A DNA stretch of 64,000 bases from the NCBI GenBank assembly GCA_017510065.1, contig JAFWOB010000190.1, positions 1 through 64,000 on the forward strand, given 5' to 3'. The notes under the pieces were generated by a model that did no database searches, was not told the DNA's origin, and worked only from the letters and a program-made list of their open reading frames with translations. Origin of the DNA: Parasporobacterium sp. Lineage in GTDB: Bacteria > Bacillota > Clostridia > Lachnospirales > Lachnospiraceae. Below, one piece after another: positions 24,840 through 34,749 of this stretch; positions within the stretch are counted from its first letter, which is position 1, and every line of letters starts with the position of its first letter. The position numbers and the translations under genes are program-made.

Positions 24840-26642
24840 TTACTGTTCTTCGATCTGCTGCTCTGTCATTCCAATCTGCTGCGCCCGTACCATATGGGCG
24901 TATTCTCCGTCCAATGCCATGAGCTCTTCATGGCTTCCCATTTCCAGGATCTTGTTGTCATCGATCACTGCGATCCGGTCCGCATCCCGGATGGTGCTGA
25001 GCCGGTGGGCAATGATCACGGAGGTCCTGCCCTTCGCCAGCTCATTGAAGGCGTGCTGGATCCGGATCTCTGTCACGCTGTCCAGGGCGCTGGTGGCCTC
25101 GTCCAGAATGATAATGGGCGGATTTTTCAGAAATACCCTGGCGATCCCGATCCGCTGCTTCTGCCCGCCCGAGAGCATGACGCCCCGCTCTCCGATGTAG
25201 GACTGATAGCCGTCCGGCATCTGCATGATCTCATCGTGGATCTCCGCTTTTTTTGCCGCCCGGACCACATCCTCATAGGAAGCGTTCGGGTCTCCGTAGG
25301 CGATATTGTCATAGATCGTCCCCGCAAACATAAATACATCCTGCTGGACGATCCCGATATTTTTCCGAAGGGAATGCTGGGTCACCTGACGGATATCCAT
25401 GCCGTCGACCTTGATGGAGCCCTCCTCCACGTCATAAAACCGGGGGATCAGATGGCACAGGGTGGTCTTTCCGCCGCCGGAAGGTCCTACCACTGCAAAG
25501 CAGCTGCCCGCCGGAATATCCAGGGAGATATCCTTCAGCACCTCCACCATGCCTTCCCGCGGATCCTTCTCCCGCCGTTCATAGGAAAAGCTCACATGTT
25601 CGATGCTGATGTGCCCGCTGACATTCTGGAGCACCACGGCATCTTCCGCATCTTTGATCTCCGGCTCTGTCCGCATGATCTCCAGGAACCGCTTGAATCC
25701 GGCCATGCCGGCGATATACTGCTCTACAAACGCCACCAGCTTGCGGATCGGCGTCAGGAACGTGGAAATATACAGGCTGAACGTCACCAGCCCGATGAAA
25801 TCCATGGAACCGCGCATGATAAAATACCCGCCGGCCGTAATCACCAGCACGGACATGATGCTGAGCACAAACTCCATGCCGCCGTGGAAGATCGCCATCG
25901 CCTTGTAGTATCCCCGCTTGGATTCGATGTACTGGGCGTTGGTTTCACGGAATTTGCGGATCTCCTCTTCCTCCATGGCAAATGCCTTGGCAGTGCGGAT
26001 CCCGGAAAATCCGGATTCGATGGAGGTATTGATCTCCGCCATCTTGGCCTTGACCTTGACGCTGGCCGCCGCCATTTTCCGGCGCAGGATCACGGTGAAG
26101 ATCACAAACACAGGCACAGCGGCAAATACGATCACCGCCAGCCGCCACTCGATCCCGCACAGGATGATAAACGCGCCGATGATGGTGATGGAAGAGATCA
26201 ACAGGTCCTCCGGCCCGTGGTGGGCCAGTTCCGTGATCTCGAACAAATCCGTGGTCACCCGGCTCATCAGCTGTCCCGTCCGGTTCCGGTCAAAGAAATG
26301 AAAGCTCAGTGTCTCGATGTGATCGAAGATCTCTCCTCTCATATCCGCTTCCATGTAAACGCCCATCCGGTGGCCCCAGTAGGTGATGATAAAATACAGG
26401 AAGGACCTGGCAACATAGGCTGCCACAATTACCGCCATGACCGTAAAGAAAGTCTTGTACATGCTCTCGGGCAGATACCTTTCCATACATCTTTTGGAAA
26501 CATACGGAAACATCAGGTCAATGCCCGCCACGGACAAGGCACAGACCATATCCAGCAGGAAGAGCCCCATGTGGTTCTTGTAGTGGATGAAAAATGCTTT
26601 CAGGTCGGATATTTTTCTGTAGTCGATTTTATTTGCCGTCAT
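24840..26642 (-). CDS. ABC exporter, fused membrane and ATPase domains
   Basis: A 600-residue half-transporter (MsbA/BmrA type) expected to work as a dimer. Six membrane helices occupy about residues 15-310; the ATPase has GPSGGGKTT (Walker A), LSGGQKQR (signature) and IIILDEATSALD (Walker B). The substrate is unknown. It diverges from the acyltransferase gene by 81 bp and is directly upstream of the barnase-barstar pair, which may depend on its transcript. Confidence 0.93.
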   Translation of the reverse strand: MTANKIDYRKISDLKAFFIHYKNHMGLFLLDMVCALSVAGIDLMFPYVSKRCMERYLPESMYKTFFTVMAVIVAAYVARSFLYFIITYWGHRMGVYMEADMRGEIFDHIETLSFHFFDRNRTGQLMSRVTTDLFEITELAHHGPEDLLISSITIIGAFIILCGIEWRLAVIVFAAVPVFVIFTVILRRKMAAASVKVKAKMAEINTSIESGFSGIRTAKAFAMEEEEIRKFRETNAQYIESKRGYYKAMAIFHGGMEFVLSIMSVLVITAGGYFIMRGSMDFIGLVTFSLYISTFLTPIRKLVAFVEQYIAGMAGFKRFLEIMRTEPEIKDAEDAVVLQNVSGHISIEHVSFSYERREKDPREGMVEVLKDISLDIPAGSCFAVVGPSGGGKTTLCHLIPRFYDVEEGSIKVDGMDIRQVTQHSLRKNIGIVQQDVFMFAGTIYDNIAYGDPNASYEDVVRAAKKAEIHDEIMQMPDGYQSYIGERGVMLSGGQKQRIGIARVFLKNPPIIILDEATSALDSVTEIRIQHAFNELAKGRTSVIIAHRLSTIRDADRIAVIDDNKILEMGSHEELMALDGEYAHMVRAQQIGMTEQQIEEQ

Positions 26643-26723
26643 GTGATCCAGTCCTTTACCATAAACTGTATGATATGATACAATTCTCCCGGCATAATTT
26701 CTACCAAAACAGGAAAAATATCA

Positions 26724-27896
26724 ATGAAAGACCATTCCCATGATACCAGCTACCAACTGTATATTCTCTCCGCCTTTGCCATCTTTTTTGTGATCCTTGG
26801 GCACATCCGTTTCGGTTATGTGGACATGACGGAGATCGGGACGTTTTACGGATGGTTTCCGTATTATTCCTTTCATCTGCCCATTTTCCTGTTCATTTCC
26901 GGGTATTTCTGGAAAGATCCTTCGCAAAGCCGCTATTTCCCGGAATTGGGGCGTTTTTTCCTGAAGAAAGTGAAAAATCTGCTGGTGCCTTATTTTGTGA
27001 TCAACGGCATTTTTCTGCTGCTGGGAAATGTTTTATCCGGACAGGGCATTACCTTCCTGCAGACCTTTACCTGGCATCGCTGGCTCGTGGATCCCTGGAT
27101 CAAGCCGTATCTGATCACCTTTTCCGTTCCGACCTGGTACCTGATTTCCCTGTTTATCGCCGAGATCTATTTTGTGCTGCTCCGAAGTCTCTTCCGGTTG
27201 TTCCTGAAAAAGGAGCTGGTCCGGGAGATCGTCCTTCTGGTGCTGACCCTGGCCCTGGGCGTTCTGGCCGCCTATCTCAAAAAGACCGCCTCTCCTTCCG
27301 ATGCGGCCGTGGTGTACCTGCGCTCCGCAGCCATGCTGTTCTTCCTGCAGGTGGGATATTTCTACAGACATCATCTGGAGTCCGTTGATACCCTGGGAAA
27401 TGTGCCTTATTTCTTGCTCCTGTTCGGCATTCAGTTCCTGATCATTTTACTGTCCGGCAACAATGTGCTGAGCCCGGGACTTTACGCCCTGCTGGACTTC
27501 AATTATACCGGGCACAACTTTTTCCTGGCCGGCCTCACCGGGACCTTCCTGTGGCTTCGCATTTCCCGGCTGATCTCGCTCATCCCGGCCAGAAGCCGGC
27601 TGCTGATCTTTATAGGAAAAAACACCAAATACATCATGTCTTTCCATGTATTTGGTGCTTTTGTGTTAAATTATATTTTTTCTCTGCTTTACAAGGCGCA
27701 GATTGGCATGACGTTCCTGCAGGATTTCAGCCCGCAGCGCTTCCGCTCCTACCTTTACTACGCCTGCGTCGGAAACCCTCGAATGATCCTTATGTATTTC
27801 TTCGCCGGCCTGTTCTTCTCTTTAGGCCTTGCCTGGATCATCCAGCTGGTGAAAGGGCTGTTGGTGAAAGGGCTGTTTCGGAAGAAACGTGCCTGA
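26724..27896 (+). CDS. Membrane acyltransferase (acyltransferase-3 family)
   Basis: A 390-residue polytopic protein with about ten helices. The N-terminal YILSAFAIFFVILGHIRFG carries the family's catalytic-type His in the first helix, and FHLPIFLFISGYFW is the next conserved segment. Such enzymes O-acylate surface polysaccharides or wall glycans. It is convergent with the adenylating ligase gene, which could supply an activated acyl group (inference). Confidence 0.85.
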   Translation: MKDHSHDTSYQLYILSAFAIFFVILGHIRFGYVDMTEIGTFYGWFPYYSFHLPIFLFISGYFWKDPSQSRYFPELGRFFLKKVKNLLVPYFVINGIFLLLGNVLSGQGITFLQTFTWHRWLVDPWIKPYLITFSVPTWYLISLFIAEIYFVLLRSLFRLFLKKELVREIVLLVLTLALGVLAAYLKKTASPSDAAVVYLRSAAMLFFLQVGYFYRHHLESVDTLGNVPYFLLLFGIQFLIILLSGNNVLSPGLYALLDFNYTGHNFFLAGLTGTFLWLRISRLISLIPARSRLLIFIGKNTKYIMSFHVFGAFVLNYIFSLLYKAQIGMTFLQDFSPQRFRSYLYYACVGNPRMILMYFFAGLFFSLGLAWIIQLVKGLLVKGLFRKKRA

Positions 27897-27935
27897 ACCC
27901 GTTCCTGAGCCTGCGCCTGAACCCGCGCCGGGATC

Positions 27936-29471
27936 TTATTTCAGATCCGGGATCATCTTCGCCAGGGCAATCCTGTCCGCTTTCACATTCGCATTATACG
28001 GAATGCTGTCCAGATGCACGATCTTTTCCGGCATCGCGTATTTCGGGAGCTTCACTTTCAGGGAGGATTTCAGATCCTTCTCGGAAATGCTTCCCGTGTA
28101 GAACAGGAAGATCCAGCCGGACTCCTTGTCATGCACGCAGCAGCAGTCCTGGGTTCCTTCGATGCCTTTGGTGGCAAATTCCACTTCGCCCAGCTCCATA
28201 CGGTAGCCGTTGTGCTTGATCATGTTGTCCTTGCGGCCAACTACTACCAGCTCTCCTTTTTCATTCAAATAGCCCATGTCGCCGGTGCGGAAGAACAGTT
28301 CGTTGTAGCCCTTCTTCATCGGATCGTTGACAAAGACCGCCTGGTTGCGGGCGTCATCTTTATAGTAGCCGGAGAACATCCACGGGTTGTGGATCAGCAT
28401 TTCGCCCTTCTCACCTCTCGGCAGTTCATTGCCCTCTTCATCCACAATAAGGATGTGGGTGCAGTGATAGGGAATCCCGGAGGGAACATTTTCATCATCC
28501 CCGTACTCTCTGTTGACCTTGAACAAGGAAGCAGACAACAGCTCCGTGCTGCCGTAGAAATTCCAGAACTTGCCAGCCTTCGGCGCAGCGCTCTCCCACT
28601 GCTTCATGACCTTGCCGTTGATGGTCTCGCCCGACGGAAGGATGAATTCCAGATCCGGAAGGCATCCAGGCTCTAACACGCCTGCTTCCGCCACAGCGTT
28701 GAAGCTGGAGGGCGTCATGCACAGCTCTGTGATATGATTTTCCTGCAGCTGCTCCACCATTTTCTTCGGGAATGACAGCAAAGAGGCGGACAAGACATGA
28801 ACCGTCGCGCCCACCGCCAGCGGCGGATAAATATCCAGCAGGCAGTTCGCGTAGAAGAACGGTGACTGGTTGCCGAATACGGTATTCTCATCAAATGGAT
28901 ATCGTCTGTACGTAAACTCCGAATAGTCGATCAGATCCCCGTGGGTATGGACAACGCCCTTGGGAACGCCGGTGGATCCGCTGGTATACATGATAAACAG
29001 CGGGTCAAAGAAATTGCTCTGTTCCCGGATCGCCTCCAGGTATTCCATGTCGATCGGCGCGTCTGTCAGGCTGCTGTACGGTACAAACCGGTACTGCTCC
29101 TTTAGCGCTTCCTTCGTGGCCTCCGCCTTCTCATCGTAGATCACCAGCTTCGGCTCCAGTTTCTCAAAGATGATCTGCAGCCGTTCGACCGGAGACGTCG
29201 GATCCAGCGGGATATAAAAGCATCCTGCATATAAAATGCCCATGGTGGCGATCAGGTTCGGCACATGGCGGGCGTCCATCAGGATCACGACCGGATCCTT
29301 GTGCAGGTCAAACTGCTTCAGCGCACAGCCTACCCGCATAGAGGCGTCTCTCATCTGGGTGAAGGTCAGGGCTTCCTTTTCATCCACAAATGCATTCTTG
29401 TCCGGAAATTTTTCCGCTGAATTTTCCAGATACTCCAGAACATTGTTTACTTTGTAGTACTTTTTCATCAT
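27936..29471 (-). CDS. AMP-forming acyl/amino-acid ligase
   Basis: A 511-residue adenylate-forming enzyme of the ANL superfamily. YTSGSTGVPKGVVHTHG is the P-loop-like A3 motif, YGSTE and GDMGYLNEKGELVVVGRKDNMIK follow, and KADRIAL near the C-terminus holds the catalytic lysine. YIPLDPTSPVERL recalls DltA and NRPS adenylation domains more than fatty acyl-CoA synthetases, but no carrier protein gene lies nearby. Two adjacent ATGs (29471, 29468) follow GGGAG. It is 17 nt downstream of the small membrane protein gene. Confidence 0.82.
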   Translation of the reverse strand: MMKKYYKVNNVLEYLENSAEKFPDKNAFVDEKEALTFTQMRDASMRVGCALKQFDLHKDPVVILMDARHVPNLIATMGILYAGCFYIPLDPTSPVERLQIIFEKLEPKLVIYDEKAEATKEALKEQYRFVPYSSLTDAPIDMEYLEAIREQSNFFDPLFIMYTSGSTGVPKGVVHTHGDLIDYSEFTYRRYPFDENTVFGNQSPFFYANCLLDIYPPLAVGATVHVLSASLLSFPKKMVEQLQENHITELCMTPSSFNAVAEAGVLEPGCLPDLEFILPSGETINGKVMKQWESAAPKAGKFWNFYGSTELLSASLFKVNREYGDDENVPSGIPYHCTHILIVDEEGNELPRGEKGEMLIHNPWMFSGYYKDDARNQAVFVNDPMKKGYNELFFRTGDMGYLNEKGELVVVGRKDNMIKHNGYRMELGEVEFATKGIEGTQDCCCVHDKESGWIFLFYTGSISEKDLKSSLKVKLPKYAMPEKIVHLDSIPYNANVKADRIALAKMIPDLK

Positions 29472-29488
29472 CCAGTTCTCCCTTCCTG

Positions 29489-29785
29489 TTATCCGGCTAA
29501 GATACCTGCCACAAACAGAAAAGCCAGGATAGCTGCGATCGCCAGGCTGCATAGAACGATCCCGATGATGCACAGAACTTTCGCCGGTGCCTGGTACCTG
29601 TGATACCCCCACCGCTCGGATTCTTTCTCCAGCATCAGTCCCACCACTGCCGCGATCAGCATAATCGGCACAGCGCATAAAACAATAGAACAGATCCCCA
29701 ATACAAAAGAAGCCACCGCCCTGACGGAAGCTTTTTGAGCACGCATCTGTTCCAGTTCAGCACTGCTGTATTTATTTGCAGGCAT
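29489..29785 (-). CDS. Small two-helix membrane protein (DUF4190-like)
   Basis: A 98-residue protein with a short charged N-terminus and two hydrophobic helices, at about 26-47 and 71-96, separated by RWGYHRYQAPAK. The pattern resembles DUF4190-type proteins; no function is known. The start at 29785 follows CGGAGGGA; an upstream extension to 30001 runs into repeats. Co-transcribed with the ligase. Confidence 0.75.
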   Translation of the reverse strand: MPANKYSSAELEQMRAQKASVRAVASFVLGICSIVLCAVPIMLIAAVVGLMLEKESERWGYHRYQAPAKVLCIIGIVLCSLAIAAILAFLFVAGILAG

Positions 29786-29950
29786 AGATATCCCTCCGTG
29801 TAAAAAAACCGGATTTATTATCCCATAAACTGCGCCGCTGCGCAAGACTGCCCTGTGAAACGGGCTTGATACAAGTATCGGATACAAGTTACGGGGACAA
29901 GTTCCGGGGACACGTCCCCGGATAGCGCGGGGGATGCAGGATTTTCGCGT

Positions 29951-30214
29951 TTGTGTACGGGAACTGCACGTTTTTCGCGTTTGTGTACGGGAACTGTACA
30001 AAATTTGCAGTTGTGTACCTTTTGTTTCTCCAAAAAGGCATAAAAAAGCCCGGCTCCGCTATAATAAATGGTCATCTTGTACAAGTCTGGAGCCATTTCA
30101 TCAGACACTTTTGCCAATGGAGCCGGAATATTTTATAATCGTTGCGGTACACAACTGGAGATTTTGTGCAATTAGGGTACACAACTGGAGATTTTGTGCA
30201 TCTGGCGTACACAA
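29951..30214. repeat. 30-bp-period palindromic repeat array, copy 1
   Basis: TTGTGTAC starts at 29951, 29981 and 30011; the complement GTACACAA starts at 30147, 30177 and 30207. All spacings are exactly 30 bp, and the two halves flank a core of about 130 bp. Together with a separate 7-bp hairpin at 29904-29921 and a 3 x 21-bp tandem at 30261-30323, it occupies the 558-bp gap between cysE and the small membrane protein gene. A second copy of this family is at 59507-59685. Confidence 0.9.
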
Positions 30215-30260
30215 TCGAAGTTTTTGACACACTGCTGCCTTGCCAAGCTGCCTTCCTGCG

Positions 30261-30323
30261 CTGCCGTACCGCAGGCCGAACCTGCCGTACCGCAAGCCAG
30301 ACCTGCTGCACCACAGCCGACCT
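30261..30323. repeat. Three 21-bp tandem repeats 3' of cysE
   Basis: CTGCCGTACC at 30261 and 30282, and the variant CTGCTGCACC at 30303. GC-rich and directly downstream of the cysE stop on the minus strand. Confidence 0.6.
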
Positions 30324-30343
30324 TACCTCCCCACGGCCCGGGT

Positions 30344-31159
30344 CTACTGCACCACGGTCTTGCCGGGTTCCACCGAATGGGTCAGCCACACGTTGCCGCC
30401 GATCACGCAGTTGTCTCCGATATAGACATCTCCGCCCAAGATCGTGGCGCCGGCGTAGATGACCACGTTGTTGCCGATATTGGGGTGACGTTTGATGCCC
30501 TTGACCAAGGTGCCGTCTTCCGCCACCGGGAAGCTCTTGGCGCCGAGGGTCACATGCTGGTACAGCTTGACATTTTCCCCGATCACGCAGGTCTCGCCGA
30601 TAACCACACCTGTGCCGTGGTCAATGAAAAAATGCCGGCCGATGGAAGCTCCCGGATGGATGTCGATTCCGGTTTTCCGGTGGGCGTATTCCGACATGAG
30701 TCTGGCCACCAGATTCTGGCCCATCAGATACAGCTCATGGGCGATCCGGTGGGTGCCGATGGCGATAAAAGCCGGGTACGCTAAAATGATCTCGTCCACG
30801 CTGGATGCCGCCGGGTCGCCTTCATACCCTGCTGCCACATCCGACTGCAGGATCTCATAGATGGCAGGGATCTTTTCAATCACTTTCTCGGAAACTACGG
30901 CTGCCTGTTCCGGTCCCATTTTCTTGACCAGCGCCTGCTGAAGGTACTCATCGGCTTTCTTCAGCGCGTCCGCGCGCAGGTCCTCACATTCCCGGCAGAA
31001 CAGCTCCGGATATTTCCGGTAGGTCGGGAACATGGCGTCCAGTAAAAACAGCAGGGCCCGCTCGATATTTTTCTGAAACCCCACATAATCCGTATCAAAT
31101 CCGTATCCGCTCTCTTTGCTTAATCGTTCCAGCTGAACTGAGATCTTATCGTATTCCAT
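30344..31159 (-). CDS. cysE: Serine O-acetyltransferase
   Basis: Makes O-acetylserine for cysteine synthesis. The 271-residue protein has a long helical N-terminal half and a C-terminal left-handed beta helix of hexapeptide repeats, including [23 protein letters not shown], which holds the catalytic histidines. Length and layout match the long-N-terminus SAT subtype. Divergent from dus. Confidence 0.92.
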   Translation of the reverse strand: MEYDKISVQLERLSKESGYGFDTDYVGFQKNIERALLFLLDAMFPTYRKYPELFCRECEDLRADALKKADEYLQQALVKKMGPEQAAVVSEKVIEKIPAIYEILQSDVAAGYEGDPAASSVDEIILAYPAFIAIGTHRIAHELYLMGQNLVARLMSEYAHRKTGIDIHPGASIGRHFFIDHGTGVVIGETCVIGENVKLYQHVTLGAKSFPVAEDGTLVKGIKRHPNIGNNVVIYAGATILGGDVYIGDNCVIGGNVWLTHSVEPGKTVVQ

Positions 31160-31328
31160 ATTTCTCCACTGCTTCCTGCAAATGCGCCGTCGGCGCAGGT
31201 TCCGGTACTTTCAGGAAACCCCTCTCAGGGATAGTTCCTGCCAGCTATTCTATCACAAAACTCTTCTTTGTGTTACCCTTGCTTTCTTTTCGGTTATCCT
31301 GTACCATTTCCGTCGAACGGAGGATTCC

Positions 31329-32333
31329 ATGAACATTTACCTTGCACCGATGGAAGGCATCACCGGACACATTGTCCGCAACGCTTTTCTGCACCATTTC
31401 GGACAGATCGATAAATATTTTACCCCCTTTATCCCGGCGGCAAAGCGGCTGAGCCGCAAGATCCTGCGGGACATCGACCCTGCCAATAATGAAGGGATCC
31501 GCCTGGTCCCCCAGCTAATCTCCAACCAATCCGATGAGATTCTCGACATGATCCGGCAGTTGAAAGACCGCGGATTCTCTGAATTCAACATCAACCTGGG
31601 CTGCCCTTCCGGCACGGTGGTCAGCAAAAAACGGGGCAGCGGCATGCTGCTGTACCCGGAAGAGCTGGACCGGTTCCTGGATGGTATTTACAACGGCGCG
31701 GATGTTCCCGTTTCCGTTAAGACCCGGATCGGTTTTTATGCGGTAAATGAATGGCCAACCCTCCTTGCGATCTACCGGCGTTACCCCATGAGCGAATTTA
31801 TCATCCACCCCCGGGTCCGGGCGGAAATGTATACGGGCTTTCCGCATCTGGAGGCATTTCAGGCTGCCTATGAAGTGTTTGCGGAGGATGGCGCTGCTGC
31901 ATCGGGCGATGACGCTTCTGCCGCATCGGTGGACGCCGCAGCGGATCCGGTCACCCTCTGCTACAACGGCGACATCTGGGATACGGCCTGCTACGCCAAT
32001 GTCATGAAGCATTTTCCGAAGCTGGACACCATCATGATCGGCCGCGGGCTTCTGGCAAGGCCGGACCTGGCCTGCTGCATCAAAGGCGTGCCCGTTCCGG
32101 ACACCCGGGAGAAGATCCGTGCGTTCTGTGATGAGATTTACGACGGCTACCTGTCGATCTTTTCCGGAGAAAAAGATGTCTTCATGCATATGAAAGAGAT
32201 CTGGGCCAATCTGGGAAAAAGCTTTGAAGACAGCGACCGGCTGGTCAAGAAGCTGATGAAGAGCCAGTCTCCTTCCGAGTACCGTTATCTCATGGATCAG
32301 ATCTTTGACACTTTGGAATTGAGCCCTCGCTGA
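31329..32333 (+). CDS. tRNA-dihydrouridine synthase family protein
   Basis: A 334-residue FMN enzyme that reduces uridine in tRNA. YLAPMEGIT at the start binds FMN, NINLGCPSG holds the catalytic-type Cys, and MIGRGLLARPDL is the C-terminal phosphate-binding segment. The ATG at 31329 follows CGGAGGA. An Ala/Asp-rich stretch (about bases 31885-31949) interrupts the barrel, as in murI. The 3' end overlaps the convergent ygiQ-like gene by 37 bp. Confidence 0.88.
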   Translation: MNIYLAPMEGITGHIVRNAFLHHFGQIDKYFTPFIPAAKRLSRKILRDIDPANNEGIRLVPQLISNQSDEILDMIRQLKDRGFSEFNINLGCPSGTVVSKKRGSGMLLYPEELDRFLDGIYNGADVPVSVKTRIGFYAVNEWPTLLAIYRRYPMSEFIIHPRVRAEMYTGFPHLEAFQAAYEVFAEDGAAASGDDASAASVDAAADPVTLCYNGDIWDTACYANVMKHFPKLDTIMIGRGLLARPDLACCIKGVPVPDTREKIRAFCDEIYDGYLSIFSGEKDVFMHMKEIWANLGKSFEDSDRLVKKLMKSQSPSEYRYLMDQIFDTLELSPR

Positions 32334-34321
32334 CGGGCTGCGCCTTTGCCTTGGGACGGCCTGGATGATTTGCCGTTCGCAGGCTTCCTGCTCGCCGGCT
32401 TGCCGGGACCTGACTGCTTGCCGCCGGCTGCCTGCTTGCCGCCGCCTGACTGCTTGCCACTGCCCGCCGGCTTGCCGGCGATCTTTCGCGGCGGGATCAG
32501 GCATTTCTTCCGGTCAAATCCGATCAGATCACTCCGCCCCGCCTTCAGCAGGGCTTTTTTCACCAGATCATAATGTTCGGGATTGCGGTACTGGATCAGC
32601 GCCCGCTGCATGGCTTTTTCCGATGGGTCCGAAGGGATGTACACCTTCTGCATCGTCCTCGGGTCCACGCCCGTATAATACATGACCGTGGAGATCGTGG
32701 AGGGCGTCGGATAAAAATCCTGCACCTGTTCAGGCATGTATCCCATGTCCCGCACCGCTTCCGCCAGCGAGATCGCATCCTCCAGCGTAGAGCCCGGATG
32801 CGACGAGATCAGGTACGGCACCACATACTGGTCCCGGCCTGCCTTCTGATTGATCCGCTCAAACCGCCTGCAAAAATCCCGGTAAACATCTGCCGAGGGC
32901 TTTCCCATCAAGGAAAGCACCCGGTCGCTCACGTGCTCCGGCGCCACCCTCAGCTGCCCGCTGATATGATGCCGGCAAAGTTCCCGCAGGAATTCGTCAT
33001 CCGGATCCGCCATCACATAATCGTATCGGATCCCGGAGCGGACAAATACTTTCTTCACGCCGTCTATGGAACGGAGCTTTCGCAGCAGATCCACATAATC
33101 CCTGTGGGAAACCTGCAGGTTCGGGCAGGGTTTCGGGAACAGGCACTGCCTGTCCGGGCACGCCCCGCGCGTCATCTGTTTTTTACAAGCCGGTGCCCGG
33201 AAATTGGCCGTCGGCCCTCCCACATCGTGGATGTATCCTTTGAATTCCGGATCCTGCGTCATTTCCCCGGCTTCCCGGATCAGAGATTCATGGCTCCTTG
33301 CCTGGATGATCCGGCCCTGGTGAAAGGTCAGCGCGCAGAAACTGCATCCGCCGAAGCATCCCCTGTTGCTGGTCAGGGAGAAGCGGATCTCCTGAAGGGC
33401 CGGCACGCCGCCCTCCGGTTCATAGGACGGATGGTAACTGTTCATGTACGGAAGCTCGTAAATGTCATCCATTTCCTGCATAGTGAGCGGCCTCTGGGGC
33501 GGATTAGCGACCACATACCGGCTGGGACCGTAGGACTCGATCAGGGGCCTTCCGATGCTGAAGTCTGCATTCCGGTACTGGATATAGAAGCTTTCCGCGT
33601 ATTTCAGCCGGTCTTTCTGCATCGTTTCATAATCCGGCAGCCGGATGCCCTCCGCCACCTGCGACACATCCCTCGCTTTCCAGACGGTTCCCGGAATATA
33701 GGTAATGTCGCGGATATCCATGCCGCTGTCCAAAGCCTCCGCCAGCTCGATGATCGACAGCTCTCCCATGCCGTAAAGCAGCAGATCCGCACCGGAATCT
33801 AAAAGGATCGACCGCTTCAGTTTATCGGACCAGTAATCATAATGAGCCAGCCGCCTAAGGCTCGCCTCGATCCCTCCGATGATCACCGGGCAATTTCGAA
33901 AACGCCGGTTGATCAGGTTGCAGTAAACGATCGTCGCGTAATCCGGCCGCTTCCCTGCTTTTCCTCCCGGAGAATAAGCGTCTTCGGAGCGGGGCTTTTT
34001 ATTCACCGTATAATGATTGACCATGGAGTCCATATTTCCGGCACTCACCAGAAATCCCAGCCTCGGCTCGCCAAGCGCCGCAATGCTGTTTTCGTCCCGC
34101 CAGTCCGGCTGGGCAATGATCCCCACCTTATAACCCCGGCTCTCCAGCACCCGGCTGATGATCGCCGGACCAAAAGAAGAGTGATCCACATAGGCATCAC
34201 CAATCACATAAACGAAGTCCGGGCGCTCCCAGCCCCGTTCATGCATCTCTTCCATTGTCATCGGCAGAAACCTGCGCGCTTCACTTTGCGCAGGTCCCTT
34301 TGACCGCTCCTGTCCGGACAT
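32297..34321 (-). CDS. YgiQ-family radical SAM protein
   Basis: A 674-residue UPF0313/YgiQ protein. The 4Fe-4S/SAM motif is CFGGCSFC, preceded by the long N-terminal domain typical of the family (VIGDAYVDHSSFG). Function is unproven in the family. The last 60 residues are a low-complexity tail rich in Gly, Lys, Ser and Pro. It starts three bases after the FTR-like gene stop; AAGGA lies upstream, so the two are coupled. Confidence 0.9.
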   Translation of the reverse strand: MSGQERSKGPAQSEARRFLPMTMEEMHERGWERPDFVYVIGDAYVDHSSFGPAIISRVLESRGYKVGIIAQPDWRDENSIAALGEPRLGFLVSAGNMDSMVNHYTVNKKPRSEDAYSPGGKAGKRPDYATIVYCNLINRRFRNCPVIIGGIEASLRRLAHYDYWSDKLKRSILLDSGADLLLYGMGELSIIELAEALDSGMDIRDITYIPGTVWKARDVSQVAEGIRLPDYETMQKDRLKYAESFYIQYRNADFSIGRPLIESYGPSRYVVANPPQRPLTMQEMDDIYELPYMNSYHPSYEPEGGVPALQEIRFSLTSNRGCFGGCSFCALTFHQGRIIQARSHESLIREAGEMTQDPEFKGYIHDVGGPTANFRAPACKKQMTRGACPDRQCLFPKPCPNLQVSHRDYVDLLRKLRSIDGVKKVFVRSGIRYDYVMADPDDEFLRELCRHHISGQLRVAPEHVSDRVLSLMGKPSADVYRDFCRRFERINQKAGRDQYVVPYLISSHPGSTLEDAISLAEAVRDMGYMPEQVQDFYPTPSTISTVMYYTGVDPRTMQKVYIPSDPSEKAMQRALIQYRNPEHYDLVKKALLKAGRSDLIGFDRKKCLIPPRKIAGKPAGSGKQSGGGKQAAGGKQSGPGKPASRKPANGKSSRPSQGKGAARQRGLNSKVSKI

Positions 34322-34323
34322 TC

Positions 34324-34521
34324 TTATTTTTCCTTATAATACAGCATGCAGTGGCAGAATCCCTCGAACTCCGGATCATTGATCTGATCCCGGAACTCCT
34401 TGCACATACATTTGGTGTCTTCTGTCTGCTCCCTGCGGCAGGGGCAGTATCCGCCGGTCCTCTTCAGACCTTCCTTAACAGTGTCCGCGATTTCCTTGTT
34501 GGGGTTAACTGAAATCTTCAT
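34324..34521 (-). CDS. Ferredoxin:thioredoxin reductase catalytic-chain-like protein
   Basis: A 65-residue protein with three paired Cys motifs, CPC (26-28), CMC (38-40) and CHC (56-58), in the order of the FTR beta subunit, which binds a 4Fe-4S cluster next to a redox disulfide. The gaps (9 and 15) differ from the plant/cyanobacterial 16 and 8. No alpha subunit is nearby, and trxA is about 3 kb away. The start at 34521 follows AGGAGGA. First gene before ygiQ. Confidence 0.8.
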   Translation of the reverse strand: MKISVNPNKEIADTVKEGLKRTGGYCPCRREQTEDTKCMCKEFRDQINDPEFEGFCHCMLYYKEK

Positions 34522-34586
34522 GTTCTTTTCCTCCTTGCGCAACATTGTAGTTATGTATTATAACAAAGCTCCCGCCCGAAATAAAC

Positions 34587-34604
34587 CCGGTCCTTGCGGA
34601 CCGG
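34587..34604. terminator. Short GC hairpin between the FTR-like gene and the ATPase gene
   Basis: CCGGTCC pairs with GGACCGG across TTGC, followed on the plus strand by ATTTTCT. No plus-strand gene ends nearby, so it may be a leader hairpin or a remnant. The gap of 228 bp also holds a TATAAT at 34657-34662 that may serve the ATPase gene. Confidence 0.35.
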
Positions 34605-34749
34605 ATTTTCTGCCTCGATCTGCGGTGGAAGTATGGAAAATATGGTGGGAAATCATTATAATATCATGTGGTTTCCGAACCAAAGCCAACAAACCGCGCA
34701 GCGTCGGCCGCACACCTTAAACGCACTCAAACTACTCACGGAGAAAACA

